Shown here: one piece after another, positions 10,116-23,368 of the stretch
How positions within the stretch are numbered: the first letter of the stretch is position 1
Layout: each line of letters opens with the position of its first letter
Source of the DNA: Lepiota brunneoincarnata
Taxonomy: Eukaryota > Basidiomycota > Agaricomycetes > Agaricales > Agaricaceae
Direction: 5' to 3'
DNA length: 64,000 bases
Assembly: GCA_023014365.1 (NCBI GenBank)
Contig: JAEBUN010000037.1
Location: forward strand, 1-64,000
Translations under genes and position numbers: made by a program
The notes under the pieces: generated by a model
The model's input: the letters and a program-made list of their open reading frames with translations, nothing else
What the model was told of the DNA's origin: nothing
The model's database searches: none

Positions 10116-10135
10116 ACCATAAAGTCATTAAAAAC

Positions 10136-12483
10136 ATCCTTTGAGAGCACTCTCAGCAAGGTCAACCCCCCAAAACAGAGAACCACTCAGAATTCCAATC
10201 ATCCAGAAGGTTCTGAAGGCCTCATCACTGCTAGTACCTCTCAAAAGTGAAAAGATTCCATTAGTTCTTTAGCTGCAAACACCATGAGTAGTTCATCAGT
10301 TGCAGTACTGAGAGAAGTGACACCACCAATCTCTACTGTCCCCAGAATTACCATAAGGCTTCCAGCCTCAACTTGCAACATAGTGCATTTACTGCATACC
10401 AAAAACCAGGATGGTCCATCCATTCCTATGCTAAGCTTAGCATTGCCAACCCAAAACTTGTTTTATACAAACCCATCTGGTGCCTCTATGGTACTGCAGA
10501 CATTGCAGTCAATTTCGGCTGCCCAGACAAACCAAACTATGCCATCTACTATGACTACAGTTAGAAAAATGGGACACAAGCATATGCCAATTCCCTTTAA
10601 CAATAATGCTCCTAGATGGGATGCATCAAAACCACAGACATTGAGAAATTATCTCTGGATGCTCGAATGTCTCTTCACAATCACAAAGATGGTGGATAAT
10701 GCAGAAAGGATTAATTGGGCAGTGTCTTATGTGGACTAGGATATCCATGAAGAGTGGATGAGTTTTGTGGAATTCCTAGCCAGGAGCTGGACAAGCTTCA
10801 CTGAATGGCTAAAGAAAAAGTATCCAGAGACTGTAGCAGCCAAGCAGGGCTCAGTGTGATGCTTGAGGGAGCTCTGTGCCAAGAGTAGAGGCATTGCAAT
10901 GAATGAGGAGCATAAAGTCTTGGACTTCAAAAGGTGTTTCATTCTTGAAGCAGAGAAGTGCCTGAAGTCACTGGTGGTAGTCTCTAACCAAGAGCTAGTC
11001 AAGTTATTTATGAGTGCACTGGACTCAGTGTTTCAGGATGTACTCAATGCGAGATTAGTGATCACTGGGGCATGCAGAACTGCAAGTGATGGGTCAGCAC
11101 TGACTGCTAAAGATTTGTGTGAAGAGGACCCTTATGATTGGAGGATTGTGGTGGACAAAGCCATTGAGATATTGATTGGCAAGACACTCATGCAATTCCT
11201 TCATCAGGATTTGAGGCCAGTGAACTCAGCATCAATGAGCCACCCACCCATGACATTGGGAACAGGAACTTATGACCCTGTAGTAAAGTGAGAGCTGCAA
11301 AGCTTAAAGCAGAAATTCCAGGACAAAGTTTTGCAGATGGCAGGCAGTCTCACTAAGCTTAAAGACCTCATGAATATCCAGGGGCATACCTTGAAATCAT
11401 ATTTAGAGAGTTTGGCAAAGGATGGACCTAGTCATGTTGGCTATAATCACACTCAAAGGAACACTGGAAGTGGACCAGCAGGGTCACTTTCTGACTGCAA
11501 GTGTTTCTACTGTTGGTTATTAGGGCATAGCTGGCTATTCTGCCTGGACATGGAGGCAGATAAACAAGCTGGCTGGATTAGAGTTGAGGGGAATAAAATA
11601 TATATGGGAGACAGCTCAAGTATCCCTAGAGGAGAAGGGCCCATTAAAGAGAAAGTGGCAAAGTACTACATGACAAAGGGACAACTGCTGGAGGTTGAAC
11701 CTGAGTTACTGCAAGTACCAGCAACAGCGGTGTTTGCACAAAGAGTGTTCCTGAGGTCAGAAAATCAAAGGTTGCCAGCAGAAGAGGAAATCCGCCATCT
11801 AAAACAGTGCATGGAAATGTTGGAAACAGCTGCCATTGGCACTGGAAGTGCCCCAAAGGTTAAGCTTATGACCAGAAAGAATGATAATATTGAGATACAG
11901 TCTTTGGCCAAACAATTGGCCCAGATACAGACTAAGCTTAGTAGTTTGATGGGTGGTATGTCCTCAGCAAGCCAGTATCTTGACACTAGAAGTGGTGCAA
12001 AGACTTGGAACTTGGAGTCAGGTTTCTAAAGGGTCTGAGGAAGGAGCTAGCTCTGAAGAAGGAGGTCACCTTCACCAGAAAACAGACTCCTGAGGATGTG
12101 TCAGATTCCGAGCAATCAGCAGAATCAGAAAATGAGGAAATAGAGCAGATGACAAAGAAACCAACATGGGCAGAGGCTGGGGAACTACCATATAGAAATG
12201 TGAAACCACTGCACCCTGTTGTCATGGGACCACTGCTGCTTGTCAGAAGGATGGAACCATCAAAGAAGGAGCCTGCATATAAACACCAGGCCTCTATAGA
12301 GAAGAATGTCAATGTCGAGGAAGTACTCAGTTGGGTATTGAAGCAAGAAGCCTCAGTATTGCACAGGGAACTCTTGGCACTATCACTGATATACAGAAAT
12401 GCCTATAAAGAGGAAGTTATGAAGAAAAGGGTACCCACAAGTCAAAGCTTAGTAGCAGGAGTTGGGCCCTTGGATGATGATAC
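10136..12483 (+). pseudogene. T copy B gag
   Basis: This corresponds to copy C gag (start codon at 41247, minus strand). In B the start codon is lost (ATC) and several stops interrupt the frame, including a TGA at 10857-10859 that copy C shares. A CCHC zinc knuckle (CFYCWLLGHSWLFC, C-x2-C-x4-H-x4-C) lies at 11502-11543. The N-terminal half carries a capsid-like region (ETLRNYLWMLE-type helices around 10640-10740). Gag should package element RNA. This copy cannot make a full chain. Confidence 0.75.
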
Positions 12484-13146
12484 TGTTAGAGCCGGTGCGG
12501 GTCGGGACCGAAGTGGAGGGTCGGGGTGGTATCCTTAGTATAAGGTAACCGGGGGACAGGGCGAAGTCAGTACGTAGACTTCGGGACCGAGGCGGAGTAC
12601 GTCGGGTGGGGGGTTGGACTTGCGGCCTCAGCTTATGTGCTGTGCCCTCCTACTGTCCTAGTCTGTATTTCAGGAAGTCGGAGCCGAAGTGGAGCGAGGC
12701 AGAAGAGAGGAGAGGATATGGAACAGGGAGCTGGTCCGCTGCTCGATTCGATTATCAGACTGAGGAGTACAAGCCAAGTGCCTACGGTATATATACTACT
12801 AGCTCGATGAATGATGACTCGTACTGACTACGTGCGGAGCGAAGCAGAGACCCATATGGTTACAAGCAGATTACGAATAATTTCGAATGGAATGGAGACC
12901 GGTACGGGTATGGAGACTGGTAACGTATTCTGATTACGGACGGAGAATGGAGAACTGGACAATGGGAGCACCGAGGGTCAGGTGGTCGTGGCACGTGTAG
13001 AGGTAGGTCGCGTGATCGGGGCGAAGGGTTGCGGTCGGAGCCAGTCGGGGCCGAGTCGGAGGGCATAGGGTTGTCGTGTGGAGCACACGTGGAGTCGAGA
13101 AGCCGAAGCCTAATGGTTAAGCTCTAGGTTTGGTGTGGATATGACA
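12484..13146 (-). repeat. Family S solo LTR (663 bp) with 5-bp TSD
   Basis: It starts TGTTAGAGCC and ends GGATATGACA, the reverse of the S 5' LTR at 59247-59897. It is flanked by GATAC at 12479-12483 and 13147-13151, a perfect target-site duplication. It sits in T copy B gag, so it is younger than copy B. Most CpGs are retained. The short ORFs here belong to the LTR and are not genes. Confidence 0.93.
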
Positions 13147-13151
13147 GATAC

Positions 13152-14096
13152 AGAGGATATAGAGATTAATAGTGGACTGGTACAGGTCATGATAATGGAG
13201 CTGGCAGATGGCCCTCAGAAGTATGATACTGTGCTCCAAGAAGGCTCAGCAACCCAAGCATGGGTAGCCCAGGATCCAATTATGCAGTATCTGGAGTCAC
13301 TTCCCAGGTGAGACTGAAGGTGGCAGGTATTTATTGCCAAAGAATGTGAACCTCTGAGGGTAGTTCTGACTCTGATAAATGGGATTTGGCAGGAGGAAGC
13401 CTTGCTGGATAGTGGGTTGCAAATCATGTCCATGAGTCAGAAGGCAGCGATTGCTTGTCAAGTTTCCTGGGATCCAGATACCACAATTAATTTGCAGAGC
13501 ATGAATGGACAGGTTGAGAAGACTTGTGGGCTAGCAAAGAATGTAGGCTTCACCTGTGGGGGAGTCACCTATTTGCAAGTACACATTGTTTGCAATCCTG
13601 CATATTGAGTACTGTTGGGTCAACTGTTTGATGTAATGATGGCCAGCGAAGTCAGGAATAGTGCCAGTGGCAAGCAAACCTTAATTATTACAGATACAAA
13701 TACTAGAGAAAGGGCTGTGTTACCAACTTATGCTTGAAGAGAGTGTAATCCTCCTAAGCTTAGAGAAAACAGTCAAAATTTTCAAGAAACCTTGATGAAT
13801 TGACTGAGGGACAAGGAGAGGTGGCTTGTATAATAAACTATGATGATGAGAAGGACCCTGTAGTTGTGCAGACACTAAGCTTAGTGAAAGGAAGCTTCTC
13901 AGAGGCCAAGCTACAGCTAATGTTCATTGACCAAGTCATACACAATGAGGATTGCCCACAAGAAGATAAAGCAACAGTGTTATTGTGCCTAGGATGCATC
14001 ACCAATGCTCAGGGTACTGAGGATCAGGAAATAACAGTCTTTGAAGCTGAAGAAGATAAAGAGGATACGGTACAATGCCTGGCTGGGAAGAAATAT
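13152..14096 (+). pseudogene. T copy B protease and linker
   Basis: It continues gag after the S solo LTR. The retropepsin-type active site (LLDSG) is near 13402-13416. The frame is open at 13402-13608 and again at 13800-14096, with stops between. Two TAAGCTTA motifs (13755, 13876) match positions 240/361 in copy A and 29241/29120 in copy C. Homology stops at 14096, where unrelated sequence begins. Confidence 0.7.
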
Positions 14097-14438
14097 CACT
14101 GTGAATCCCTAGGGGTGGTAAAATACAACCTTAAAAAGTAAATTGTGTAAATTATGCCAGATAGTGTTGTGTCTTGAGATGTAGGAAAAAATAGTGTTTT
14201 CTGTAGGATGAGTTTCAGTGGTCAATCTAGACATTTAAGCCAGAAAATGTCATCAGTGCAATGGCATAATATACAGAGGGTGGTATAAGGCAACTTAAAG
14301 GAGGGGAATGGGGTATAGCCACACATACCATTGTTTTTCAATAGCAAACATGAATATTAATTGCTAGAATACAGTAGAGTAATATGCTGGAGATTTTACT
14401 ACTGTCAAGGTGGAGAACGGAATGTGGCACCCAGTCAG
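14097..14438. other. Unassigned sequence
   Basis: 342 nt with no match elsewhere in the window, no long ORF and no TAAGCTTA motif. It is the target into which the K LTR inserted (TSD gtcag), so it is older sequence, either another decayed element or host intergenic DNA. Confidence 0.4.
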
Positions 14439-15813
14439 TGTTATGATCTGTGCTCCTTCTGTATCCAAGGATAACTGGAGACAGCTTTCAATCACTCTAC
14501 AAGGTGTCTGAGACAGTTGGCCTTGCAGAGCTTAGTGGATTGCACTCAATGGAATAACAAGGGAACATGCCAAGTTAAGGTAGAGAGGGTTAACGGCCGC
14601 TGTTAACAAGATTAAAGCTTAAGGCTTTAATCTCTACTTGTACAGGCCTTATATACCTATGAGATACTATATACTTGTTATAGGTTATTGGGCTGTTCTA
14701 CTTGTCCTGCACAGTCTTGACCATGATGCGCATCCTAGCTGATGGCATCCTACTGTTATTTATATGTTACAATGAGTCAGTGTCCTTGTTCTCCATTCCA
14801 CTGCTGTGCGATGTTCCATTGCTTTCCTCTGACTCATAATTCTCTTCTCCTGATTCTATCTCCATGGATTCTCTTCCATTCTCACTATCCATTCTCTTGG
14901 TGCTTCCATCTGTATTGGAGGTTGTGTTAGAGCCGGTGCGGGTCGGGACCGAGGCGGAGGGTTGGGGTGGTAACCTTGATATAAGGTAACCGGGGGATAG
15001 GGCGAAGTTAGTACGTAGACTTCGGGACCGAGGCGGAGTACGTTGGGCGGGGGGTTGGACTTGCGGCCTCAGCGTATGTGCTGTGCCCTCCTACTGTCCT
15101 AGTCCATATTTCAGGAAGTCGGGGCCGAAGCAGAGCGAGGCAGAAGAGAGGAGAGGATAGAGAACAGGGAGCTGGTCCACTGCTCGATTTGATTATCAGA
15201 CTGAGGAGTACAAGCCAAGTACCTACAGTATATATACTACTGGCCTTACAAACTATGACTCGTACTGATTACGTGCGGAGCGAAGCGGAGGCCGATATAG
15301 TTACAACAGATTACGAACAGATTACGAATGGAATGGAAACCGGTACAGGTATGGAGACTGATAACGTATCGTGACTACGGACGGGAAATGGAGACTGGAA
15401 CTAGAGACACTGAGGGTCAGGTGACCACGGCACGTGTGGAGGTGGTCGCGTGATCGGGGCAGTGGGTTGCAGTCGGAGCAAGTCGGGGCTGAGTTGGAGG
15501 GCAGAGGGTTGTTGTGTGGAGCACACGTGGAATCGAGAAGCTGAAGTTTAAGTGATTAGACTCTGAGTTGGCATGGATATGACAGGTTGGATTGGTCAAT
15601 CCGTGGCTATCTTCTTCATCCTCCAGGTATTCCAGAATATCCTCCAGAGTTATCTCCATTCCTGCTTCTCTTGCCAGGTCCTGCATGGCATTGTAATATT
15701 CCCCTTCTTTGTCTTCATATTCTTGCGCTTGCAACTGGTCTGTGGTTTCCTGTACCCATCTTGTAAAGTTGAATAGTTGTTCTTGTTCCTCTCAATCCGG
15801 ACTGTTCATAACA
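14439..15813 (-). repeat. Family K solo LTR, split by an S solo LTR
   Basis: It starts TGTTATGATC and ends GTTCATAACA, the reverse of the K LTR. It is flanked by GTCAG at 14434-14438 and 15814-15818, a perfect 5-bp TSD. Removing the nested S LTR and its TSD leaves about 710 bp, close to the 698-bp intact K LTR. It is CpG-depleted relative to the intact K copy, so it is an older K insertion reduced to a solo LTR by recombination. Confidence 0.92.
14925..15584 (-). repeat. Family S solo LTR (660 bp) nested in a K solo LTR
   Basis: It starts TGTTAGAGCC and ends GGATATGACA. The flanks GGTTG at 14920-14924 and 15585-15589 are a perfect TSD. It postdates the K solo LTR. Confidence 0.93.
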
Positions 15814-15818
15814 GTCAG

Positions 15819-17562
15819 AGGATGAAGCAGAGGGCAGAGGAGGATGGTGACCATGCAAACAGCATTTCCATGCAGGGGATGGTGGTGCTATAGTGTGGTA
15901 AGGGGCAATGGGGCCCCAGTAGCATTGCTCAACCTGTAGAGGTGTGTATGCTAAAAGGAGTGGCCTCTGAGATGTTAAAATGAACAAAAAAAAATGGAAA
16001 CCTGGTGTGTATATTTACTCCTGGGGCTGAGAGGTGCAGTGGCCCTCATAGTCATAGGGGATAGTGGACCATAGAGCTGCATTGACTGTGCTGTTGTATT
16101 GAGTGTTTGCATTTCTACTTGCATATACTTGTGTATCTTGCAACTCCTGATAAGTGTGATGAGTGCTGCACCACTGTCACTCTCCTCATCATTGCCAAAT
16201 TCACTTGCATTCATGTTGTACACTTATTTCTACTCATGCAAGTATGAAAAGCTGTCCTGGGAAGAGAGGGGAAAAGCAAGGGCTGCCTTGGAGGTTGCTA
16301 AAAGTACCCACAAGAAGAAAATTCTGGAATGGCTACAGGTCAGGCGATAGATTGGGTTTTAATGTGAGTATTAATGGAACAGATGTGATTGGTGGCTGAA
16401 GAATGTGAAGGGGAGTAAAACATCCTCCAAAGTTGGATAAAGATGAACACTGGATGGTCCAGGGGTTCTGTGGCGTGCACACTATCATAATGTTCCATAT
16501 CTATGAGGGGACCATTCCAGTGAAGGTTTTTGTGAATGGGGGAGTCTGGTCACCTGGGGGGAAGTGTCTTGATATAACCCGAACTCGGTGTTGGTGAAAT
16601 GTGGATTAGGAGTGTACATGAGCTCAAGAATAAAATCCTTACCATCTTGCATGTGCCACCCAATGAATATCTCTATAGATTGCTTCCAACTAATAGTGCT
16701 CTGAGCAATACTAGTCAGGACAAAGTTGCAAAATTAAATACAGAGCATGGCATGCATCTGTTGTAAGTCCTACATCCTGTTCTCAGTACCTGATTGCACT
16801 ATGTGGTTGCTCTACCAGCAATTGAATGTACTGAAGGAATTCACTGCTATATCCATTACATTGATCATTAGCCCCCAAGTGCCATTCAGCTAACTGCACA
16901 AACTTACTATAAATCGAAAGTTAATCTAACAATATAACAGGAAATACAAACCAAGAAGGATTGGTCTCAGGAACTCAACAAGAAGATACTAGGCAGGTCA
17001 AATGTGCTCCTTGAAGGCCTGCACAAAGTTGCTACATCACCAAACAGGAACCAGCTGAAGGACACAGAGAAGGAATTAGGAGAATACATCCAGTAACAAC
17101 ACCCAACCTCTATTCCTCTTTGTGGATTAGCTGATCCACCACTCAGTCTCCTTGAAAGGATTTATGGCACACTCATGATACAGGTGCAAGAAGGCATGTG
17201 AAGGACACTTGACAAAATCAGGGTTTGAGGATTGAGACTCTGGCCAAGTATGACCATCTCATTGATAGCATCCATGCAAATCTCAATGTATGTTCAGAAT
17301 CCATACTCATGCCACCCATTCCCATTTGACCTCTACAGACTGGACTCCCACTCAAGCTCATCAATCTACCTCAATCTACTCAAGCACATTCAGGTCTGGC
17401 CAGGTATGACAAACCTCATTCTATCTGTATCCACCCTCCTGATCCTTGTCCACTCTATTTAGTACTCTCTACAAACCCATTCCTTGTCATGATCAGATGA
17501 TTGGGAGAGACAAAGAGAAATCCATGGTCATTGGAACACTTCTCAATAACCCATCGCTGCAG
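15819..17562. other. 1.7 kb with no recognisable gene
   Basis: Only short frames (60-90 codons) without domain features, no LTR ends, no TAAGCTTA motif and low CpG. Together with 14097-14438 it forms the old sequence around the K solo LTR. It could be a badly decayed element or host intergenic DNA. Confidence 0.4.
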
Positions 17563-18784
17563 TGAAAAGGTAGAAATGTTTGTGGATTTTTAATATAGAT
17601 AGAGAGCTTGTTTTCACTAAGCTTAGCTGAAATTTGATAAGCTTAAGCTAATACAAGTAGTATGCAGTAGATAATGAACAGTTTCGTCTTTTGGGGTGTT
17701 CTGGGGGTGCATTCTGACAGCAAAATTCAAGAGAGTATAGTTTTAGAGGTTAATGAACAGCCATTGAAGTTATCTTAGCTGTATGGTGCAACAGTGAAAG
17801 GACAATCCCTATCAATTCAATGTGCAGGGTCTCTGGTCTCTGGTCTCTGAACTCTACTCTGGTCTCTGTCTCTGTCTCTGGGCACTTTGGACAATGCACA
17901 CTAAATAGTCCTCTGAAACCATTCTTGATCATAGCTTGCAGACTTGCATGTGGAAGCAGGGGTGAGACCTCTTGCTTCTCCATGAACAAGTGTGACCATA
18001 TTTATATTGTTTAGATACATATGAGAGATAGTAAATATGAAATAGAAAACAATAAGCTTAATTGTTACAGGTACTGTAGAATATTTTGGAAGGCTTGGCA
18101 GCATTTCTACCTTGCCCTGGGTTATGGGTGTTTTTCTGATTGATGAATGGCAATCCAGCCAGACATGTTCCATGCTCATCTGCATTATTCTGCGTCCATG
18201 CAAGCATGTCAAGTCTCAGATCAAATTATGATGGGTTGTATAGCAAATAGGCATTCCCTTGATCTGGTGTAATTAATCTTGACTAGGCAGCATGCCAAGG
18301 TGCTGGGACCCACTAAGCACTTGCTAATTATGAAGTCTTTGATATTTCTAGGGCACTGGGCTTCAGTTGTTGCCTCCTGAACATGGAATGTTCCATTCTG
18401 TGGTCTGGTCATCATTATTGGACTCACTATAGGTGTAATACACCTGTGATAGCCACTAGGTACATTCTTTATGTTCAAACATGTCCAAGTTCATCAGAAA
18501 ACTGCTCATAAGGTCCCTTAATGCAACCAGAGTATACTCAATAGGCTATGTAGAGTCCTGAATCCCTTTGGAGAGTATTCCAGTAGCTTGGTTCACTAAG
18601 CTTAGTGTTTATGAGCTGGTTTGAACACTTCTGAGGCTTGAATATCCTCAATTCAGTTGAACTGGCTACTATGGGACATAGTACCAATCCTCTATAGAGT
18701 TCCTTAATGACATAGCCAATGATTCTATGTAGAGAATCATTCCAGAGTACAGAATTCATGTATAGTTGTGAAATCAGCATATCA
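17563..18784 (-). repeat. Family T solo LTR (1222 bp)
   Basis: It starts TGAAAAGG and ends GCATATCA, matching the inverted T LTR, with small internal deletions and strong CpG loss. Motif copies at 17618, 17638, 18053 and 18597 match the LTR positions elsewhere. Flanks are gcag and gtgg, so no convincing TSD remains. No internal T sequence adjoins it on either side, hence the solo LTR call. Confidence 0.8.
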
Positions 18785-19106
18785 GTGGATTGCCTCATTT
18801 TCCCAGATGGTCTTGAAGTTGTCCAAGCATAGTAGGGACAAACATGGTTAGTTAAAATACGGTTAGCACCCACTTATCCATGGGAAATTATGGATACAGA
18901 TCACATCCGTATCCATAATAGATGACAACCATGGGCTCACTGTTACCATAGCTAGTTTATCACATTATTTAATCTCTAAATAAAATGTATACAGGGTTGA
19001 CTGCCATCAATCAACAGCATTCAATCCCTATCCCCCAACCCTGCACATGCCTCCCAAATCAAAATCTCAGACTGCCGCCCCTGCAAAAGGCATTCCTGCA
19101 GCCCAC
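18785..19106. other. Spacer with hairpin and the first codons of a cut ORF
   Basis: It contains a perfect 10-bp inverted repeat, TTATGGATAC at 18888-18897 and GTATCCATAA at 18909-18918, with an 11-nt loop. An ATG at 19047 opens a plus-strand frame starting MPPKSKSQTAAPAKG, cut at 19106 by the T copy C LTR. The rest of that gene is not found on the other side of copy C. It could be the start of a gag or host gene. Confidence 0.4.
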
Positions 19107-20361
19107 TGAAAAGATGGAAACATTTGTGGGTTTTAAGATAGATAAATGGCTTGTTCTCACTCAGCTTAGTTGAAATTCGATAAGCTTAAGTTAATACAAG
19201 TAGTATGAGATAGATAATGAACAGTTTTGTCTTTTAGGGTGTTCTGGGGGTGCATTCTGACAGCAAAATTCAAGAGAATAGTGTTTTTAGAGGTTAACAA
19301 ACAGCCATTGAAGTTATCTTAGCCATATGGTGCAACAGTGAAAGGACAATCCCTGTCAATTCAAAGCATGGGGTCTCTAGTCTCTGGTCTCTGGTCTCTG
19401 AACTCTGTTCTCTGTCTCTGTCTCTGTCTCTGGGTTGGTTGACGACCGAAGAAATCACACTTAACAACACACACTAAGTAGTCCTCTGAAACTGTTCTTA
19501 ATCACAGCTTGCAGACTTGTGTGTGGAAGCAGGGGTGAGACCTCTTTCTTCTCCACAAACAAGTGCGACTGTATTTATGTATATTGTTTAGATACATGCG
19601 AGAGATAGTAAATATGAAATAGAAAACAATAAGCTTAATTGTTACAGGTACTGCAGAATATTTTGGAAGGTTCAGCAGCATTTCTACCTTGCCCTGGGTT
19701 ATGGGTTTTTCTCTGATTGACAAATGGCAATCCAGCCAGACATGTTCCATGCTCATCTGCATTATTCTGCATCCACGTGAGCGTGTTAAGCCTTCGGATC
19801 AATTATGATTGGAATGTATGGCATATGGACAATCCCTTGATCCATTGTAATTAATCTCAGTCAGGCAATATGCCAAGGTGCCGGGACCCACAAAGCACTT
19901 GTTAATTATGAGTCTTTGATATGTCTAGGGTTTTGGGCATCAGGTGTTGCCTCCCGAACGTTGGACATTCCATTCCGTGGTCCAGTCATCATTATTGGGC
20001 TTGCTATGGGCATAATACACCTGCAACAGCCGCTATGTACATTCTTTAGGTTCCAACAAATCCGAGTTCATCAGAAAACTGCTTGTAAGGTCCCTGGATG
20101 CGACCAGAGTATACTCAATAGGCTATGGAGAGTCTGGAATCCCTCTGGAGAGCATTCTGATAGCTTGGTTCACTAAGCTTAGTGATAATGAGCTGGTTTG
20201 AACACTTCCGAGGCTCAAATATCCTCAGTTTGGTCAAACTGGCTACTACGGGACATAGTACCAATCCTCTATAGGGTTCTTTAATGATATAGCCAATGAT
20301 TCTATGTAGAGAATTGTTCCAGAGTACGGAATTCATGTATAGGCATGAAATCAGCATATCA
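19107..20361 (-). repeat. T copy C 3' LTR (1255 bp)
   Basis: The ends are TGAAAAGA and GCATATCA (inverted orientation). It adjoins the inverted polypurine tract at 20362-20370 and the accessory genes, which identifies it as the 3' LTR. Motif copies are at 19181, 19630 and 20174. A fourth, near 19160, is mutated to CAGCTTAG. Confidence 0.85.
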
Positions 20362-20686
20362 TCTCCCCCTAACCAATTGCTGACTGTCCTCAGTCATTAT
20401 CTCCTTCAAATTTGCAGTATCCGAGTCTCTCTGATGCGCTCTATGTTCTAGAATGTTCACCAGCTTCGAGAGTAGCATACCTTTGCTAAGCTTATTCCAA
20501 AATGATGTCATGTCACCAAGTTTAAATATATAGATCAACTTCTTGTTGCTATAGCCTAAATTTTTATCTTGTTATTGGGTCTTTTAAATGTCCCAAGGTC
20601 TCATTTCCTCTCTTTTGTTCTCTCTCTCACTTCTTACTTGTCTATCCTGCTTGCATATCACTCTTCAACACCCACTTTTATCAGTA

Positions 20687-22716
20687 ATGGACAGAAATAT
20701 GCGCAGCAGCAAACGTGCTCACTACAAGGAGGACTTGGACTCTTCTTCCAGTAAGTAGAGTTCGAGTTACAGTTTTCTCTGTTTTCTTAACACTGTTTTC
20801 AGGCTATGCTGGGCCAAGCAATGCCTCACCGGCTTCTCAAGGTGCGCCTTCATCATCGATTGCGCAATGTAAGTTGCGTTTTTCCCCATTCTCATTGTCA
20901 TCACTCATGTTTTCTCTGCTTTTAGGTCTCACTATTTGCCTACCAGTGCATCGCAACCTCCTGCCTCAATGGGAACCACCAGCACCATGTACTAGGAGGG
21001 CTAGAGGAGGGCAAGGAGCTTGAGGAGCTTGCGGAAATCGTCAGGTGGGTGTGGCAAGGACCCCTCCTCCACCATACTCTCTGCCCCACAAACCAACTCC
21101 TCTGCTGGCCTCTCCCTTGGCCGCTCCAGTGCCAAGACGCGTGATTTCCATTGTGTCATTGTGCAATCCAACCGACGAGTGCTCTGCCAGATTTTCTGCA
21201 GAACCCTCGTCAGGTATCCCCGTTGGCAGGCCCTCTGGTAGATTATCCACAGAGGCTTCATCCAGTTCAATGTTGCTGCCCCCTCTCGCTGTCTCTCTGC
21301 ACACCCTGGACAAGGAAGACTTGCTGGTGCTCCCTCCCCTGGGTATTGCATCAGGTTCAGAGGTGCCGGGCCCTTCAACAAACTGGCCTTCTTCCCCCAT
21401 ACTCTCTTCTGCTACTTCAACACATAAGCTTAGTTGTTTTCACAATATATTTGTTCTTTCTGCTGACTTCTGCTTTAGCACATATACCAGCTGCCTTTAA
21501 AGGCAAACAGAGGGTGAAATCATTGATGCCACCCCCTCTCCCCTTATTCCTGGCAGGTTCTAACTTGTCATCGCGTCCTCTGGTCCCTGAGGTCTCTCAA
21601 GCCAACCTCTTTAAAATCTTTAGCTGGTCCTCTTCTCTGGATGGGCAACATGTGCTGGCTTTGCCTAGGTGCCCAACACCATCACCACCTCACTTAGCTG
21701 GCACTCCAGTTGAGTCTCCTGCAAGCACCATGGAGATTTCACCTTCTCCAGATTTGGAACTTCTCCTGGAGCCATCTCCCATTCCACAGGAGCTGGCCTT
21801 CATTTTTCAAGACTTGCTTCTGGCCTCACCGCCTCCTGTTCCTTCTCATTTGCCTAGCCTGGTGGTTCTGGAGATCCCTCAAGAGTCTCCTCATGCTGGC
21901 CCATCACATCAAAAACATGTCCTTTTGTCCAAGAAGAGTTCCAACACACAGATGAAGAAATACATTCCCTGAGCTTGCTTTCGACGCTCTGAGGCTGCCA
22001 ATATTTGGGACCATGGATACTGCCACCCAGTCCTGCTCTTTTGTGAGGACTTTCCTAGGCTGCTGGCAGCTAGCCAGCTTTAAGTATGTTCTCCAAGTTT
22101 TCTCGTGTTTCCTTACTGAAGGGTTTTGACATCTACCCCAGTACATGCCACCTCAGTCTCAATGTCCTTCCTGCACTGCTTGTAAGTTGGAGTGCGAGCC
22201 TCTGGGCAAGGGTAAGAAGTGTCGCAGCTGTGACCTCTATAATTAACCCTGCACCTTTGCAGACCATCCGCAAGTCTCGGCTGGCGTTGCAAACGCCCTA
22301 GTCACATCTTCACTGACCAGTGAATACCATAAGTTTCTCTGTTCACTATTTTTCTCTTTTCTTATTCTCTTTATTTTCTAGATCTGGCCACTTTCGTGCG
22401 TGTTGTGTCCTCCAGCTTGGTCAGCCTGGAGGCAAACCATGTCGCTTATGAGGCTTCGGTGTTTCACCACCATCAGGTGGTTTATCAGTTTGTCCAGGAA
22501 ATACAAGTTACCCAGATGGGCCTGGAAGGTAACGACGTGGCATTTGTCAAGATGGGGATGGCTGACTCCATTGAAGACATCAAAGCATTCTTTGAGTTTG
22601 CCACCAACTTTCTGGGAGTCCCGACATATGAAGAATTCAAGGAGCTCAAATCACTTCTCTTCCTCGCTTTCCTGATGACTCAGGATCCGGAGTCTATCTT
22701 GGAGGACTTAAACTAG
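20687..22716 (+). pseudogene. T accessory gene 1, copy C (Zn2Cys6), inactivated
   Basis: Exons align with copy A: 20687-20750, 20803-20868, 20926-21423, 21479-22083, then the Zn2Cys6 exon and the last exon ending at 22716. Lesions: CGA-to-TGA at 21021-21023; intron 3 donor AT instead of GT at 21424-21425 (CpG decay); stops near 21970 and 22081; and a TAA (22244-22246) inside the zinc cluster just before its last cysteine. The intron 2 donor, lost in copy A, is intact here (GT at 20869). The five cysteines before the stop are retained, with one extra. Confidence 0.8.
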
Positions 22717-23368
22717 CTGCTCCCCTTTTATACCTTTATCTCTTGAATGTAACATCCTATTTTGTCCTGTAGATACATTCACAATTAAAGATTCTTGTCT
22801 CTTGGTATCTTTCTGAGTTAAGCTTGAGGCCCTTCAACAAACCCTGAGCTAAGCTAAGGCTTCCAGCTGCTTATATGTTCATCAGATATTTCTCTGATAC
22901 TTCTGCAATGCCTATTGACACCTCAATGCACCATGATCCACAATGCGTAGTGATCCGCAATGTGTAGCGACCCAGCTCATCCGCTCCGGTTTACTTACAA
23001 GCCAAAACCAGCCTGTCCACGATGTTCAAAAAAGCTCATGTCAAACTGTCAAACTGAAGCGCCCCTTGGGACCCATCTCCCCCTAGCCAAATTGAAATCA
23101 GTGCCCTCACCATTCCATCAGAATCCCTGTGCACACTGATAACCACGAGACCCTGGCAACATGTTACCTAATAAGGCAACTGTGGTTCAGCAAGTCTGTC
23201 AAAGGCTGGCTACTCAAGATTATGGGTTTCCTAGGCCTCTCAGGTCATAAGCTTAGGGTGGAGGGTGCTCTTCATCCACTTGTTATGATTCATCATCACT
23301 GCCAATGGCCTTTTCTTATAAAAGTGAGGGAGCGACGCCTCATTCTAGCAGACACCCTTCACAAGAAA

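Larger units (their letters stand above)
10116..14096 (+). mobile_element. Family T copy B fragment (gag and protease)
   Basis: Homology to copy C gag begins at the shared aaagaccataaagtca block and ends abruptly at 14096, inside the protease-RT linker. Neither end has an LTR. CpG sites are heavily depleted compared with copy A. An S solo LTR (12484-13146) splits it. Its uninterrupted gag sequence at 11058-11074 gives the empty site for the T solo LTR inside copy C. Confidence 0.8.

Noticed and set aside
12606..12827. Short ORFs in S LTRs (also 15078, 59427)
   Set aside because: They lie within LTR sequence, differ between copies and lack any coding signature.
15819..17562. Small ORFs (e.g. 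16099-16350, 17232-17462) as host genes
   Set aside because: They are short, without motif, start context or intron support, and in low-complexity decayed sequence.
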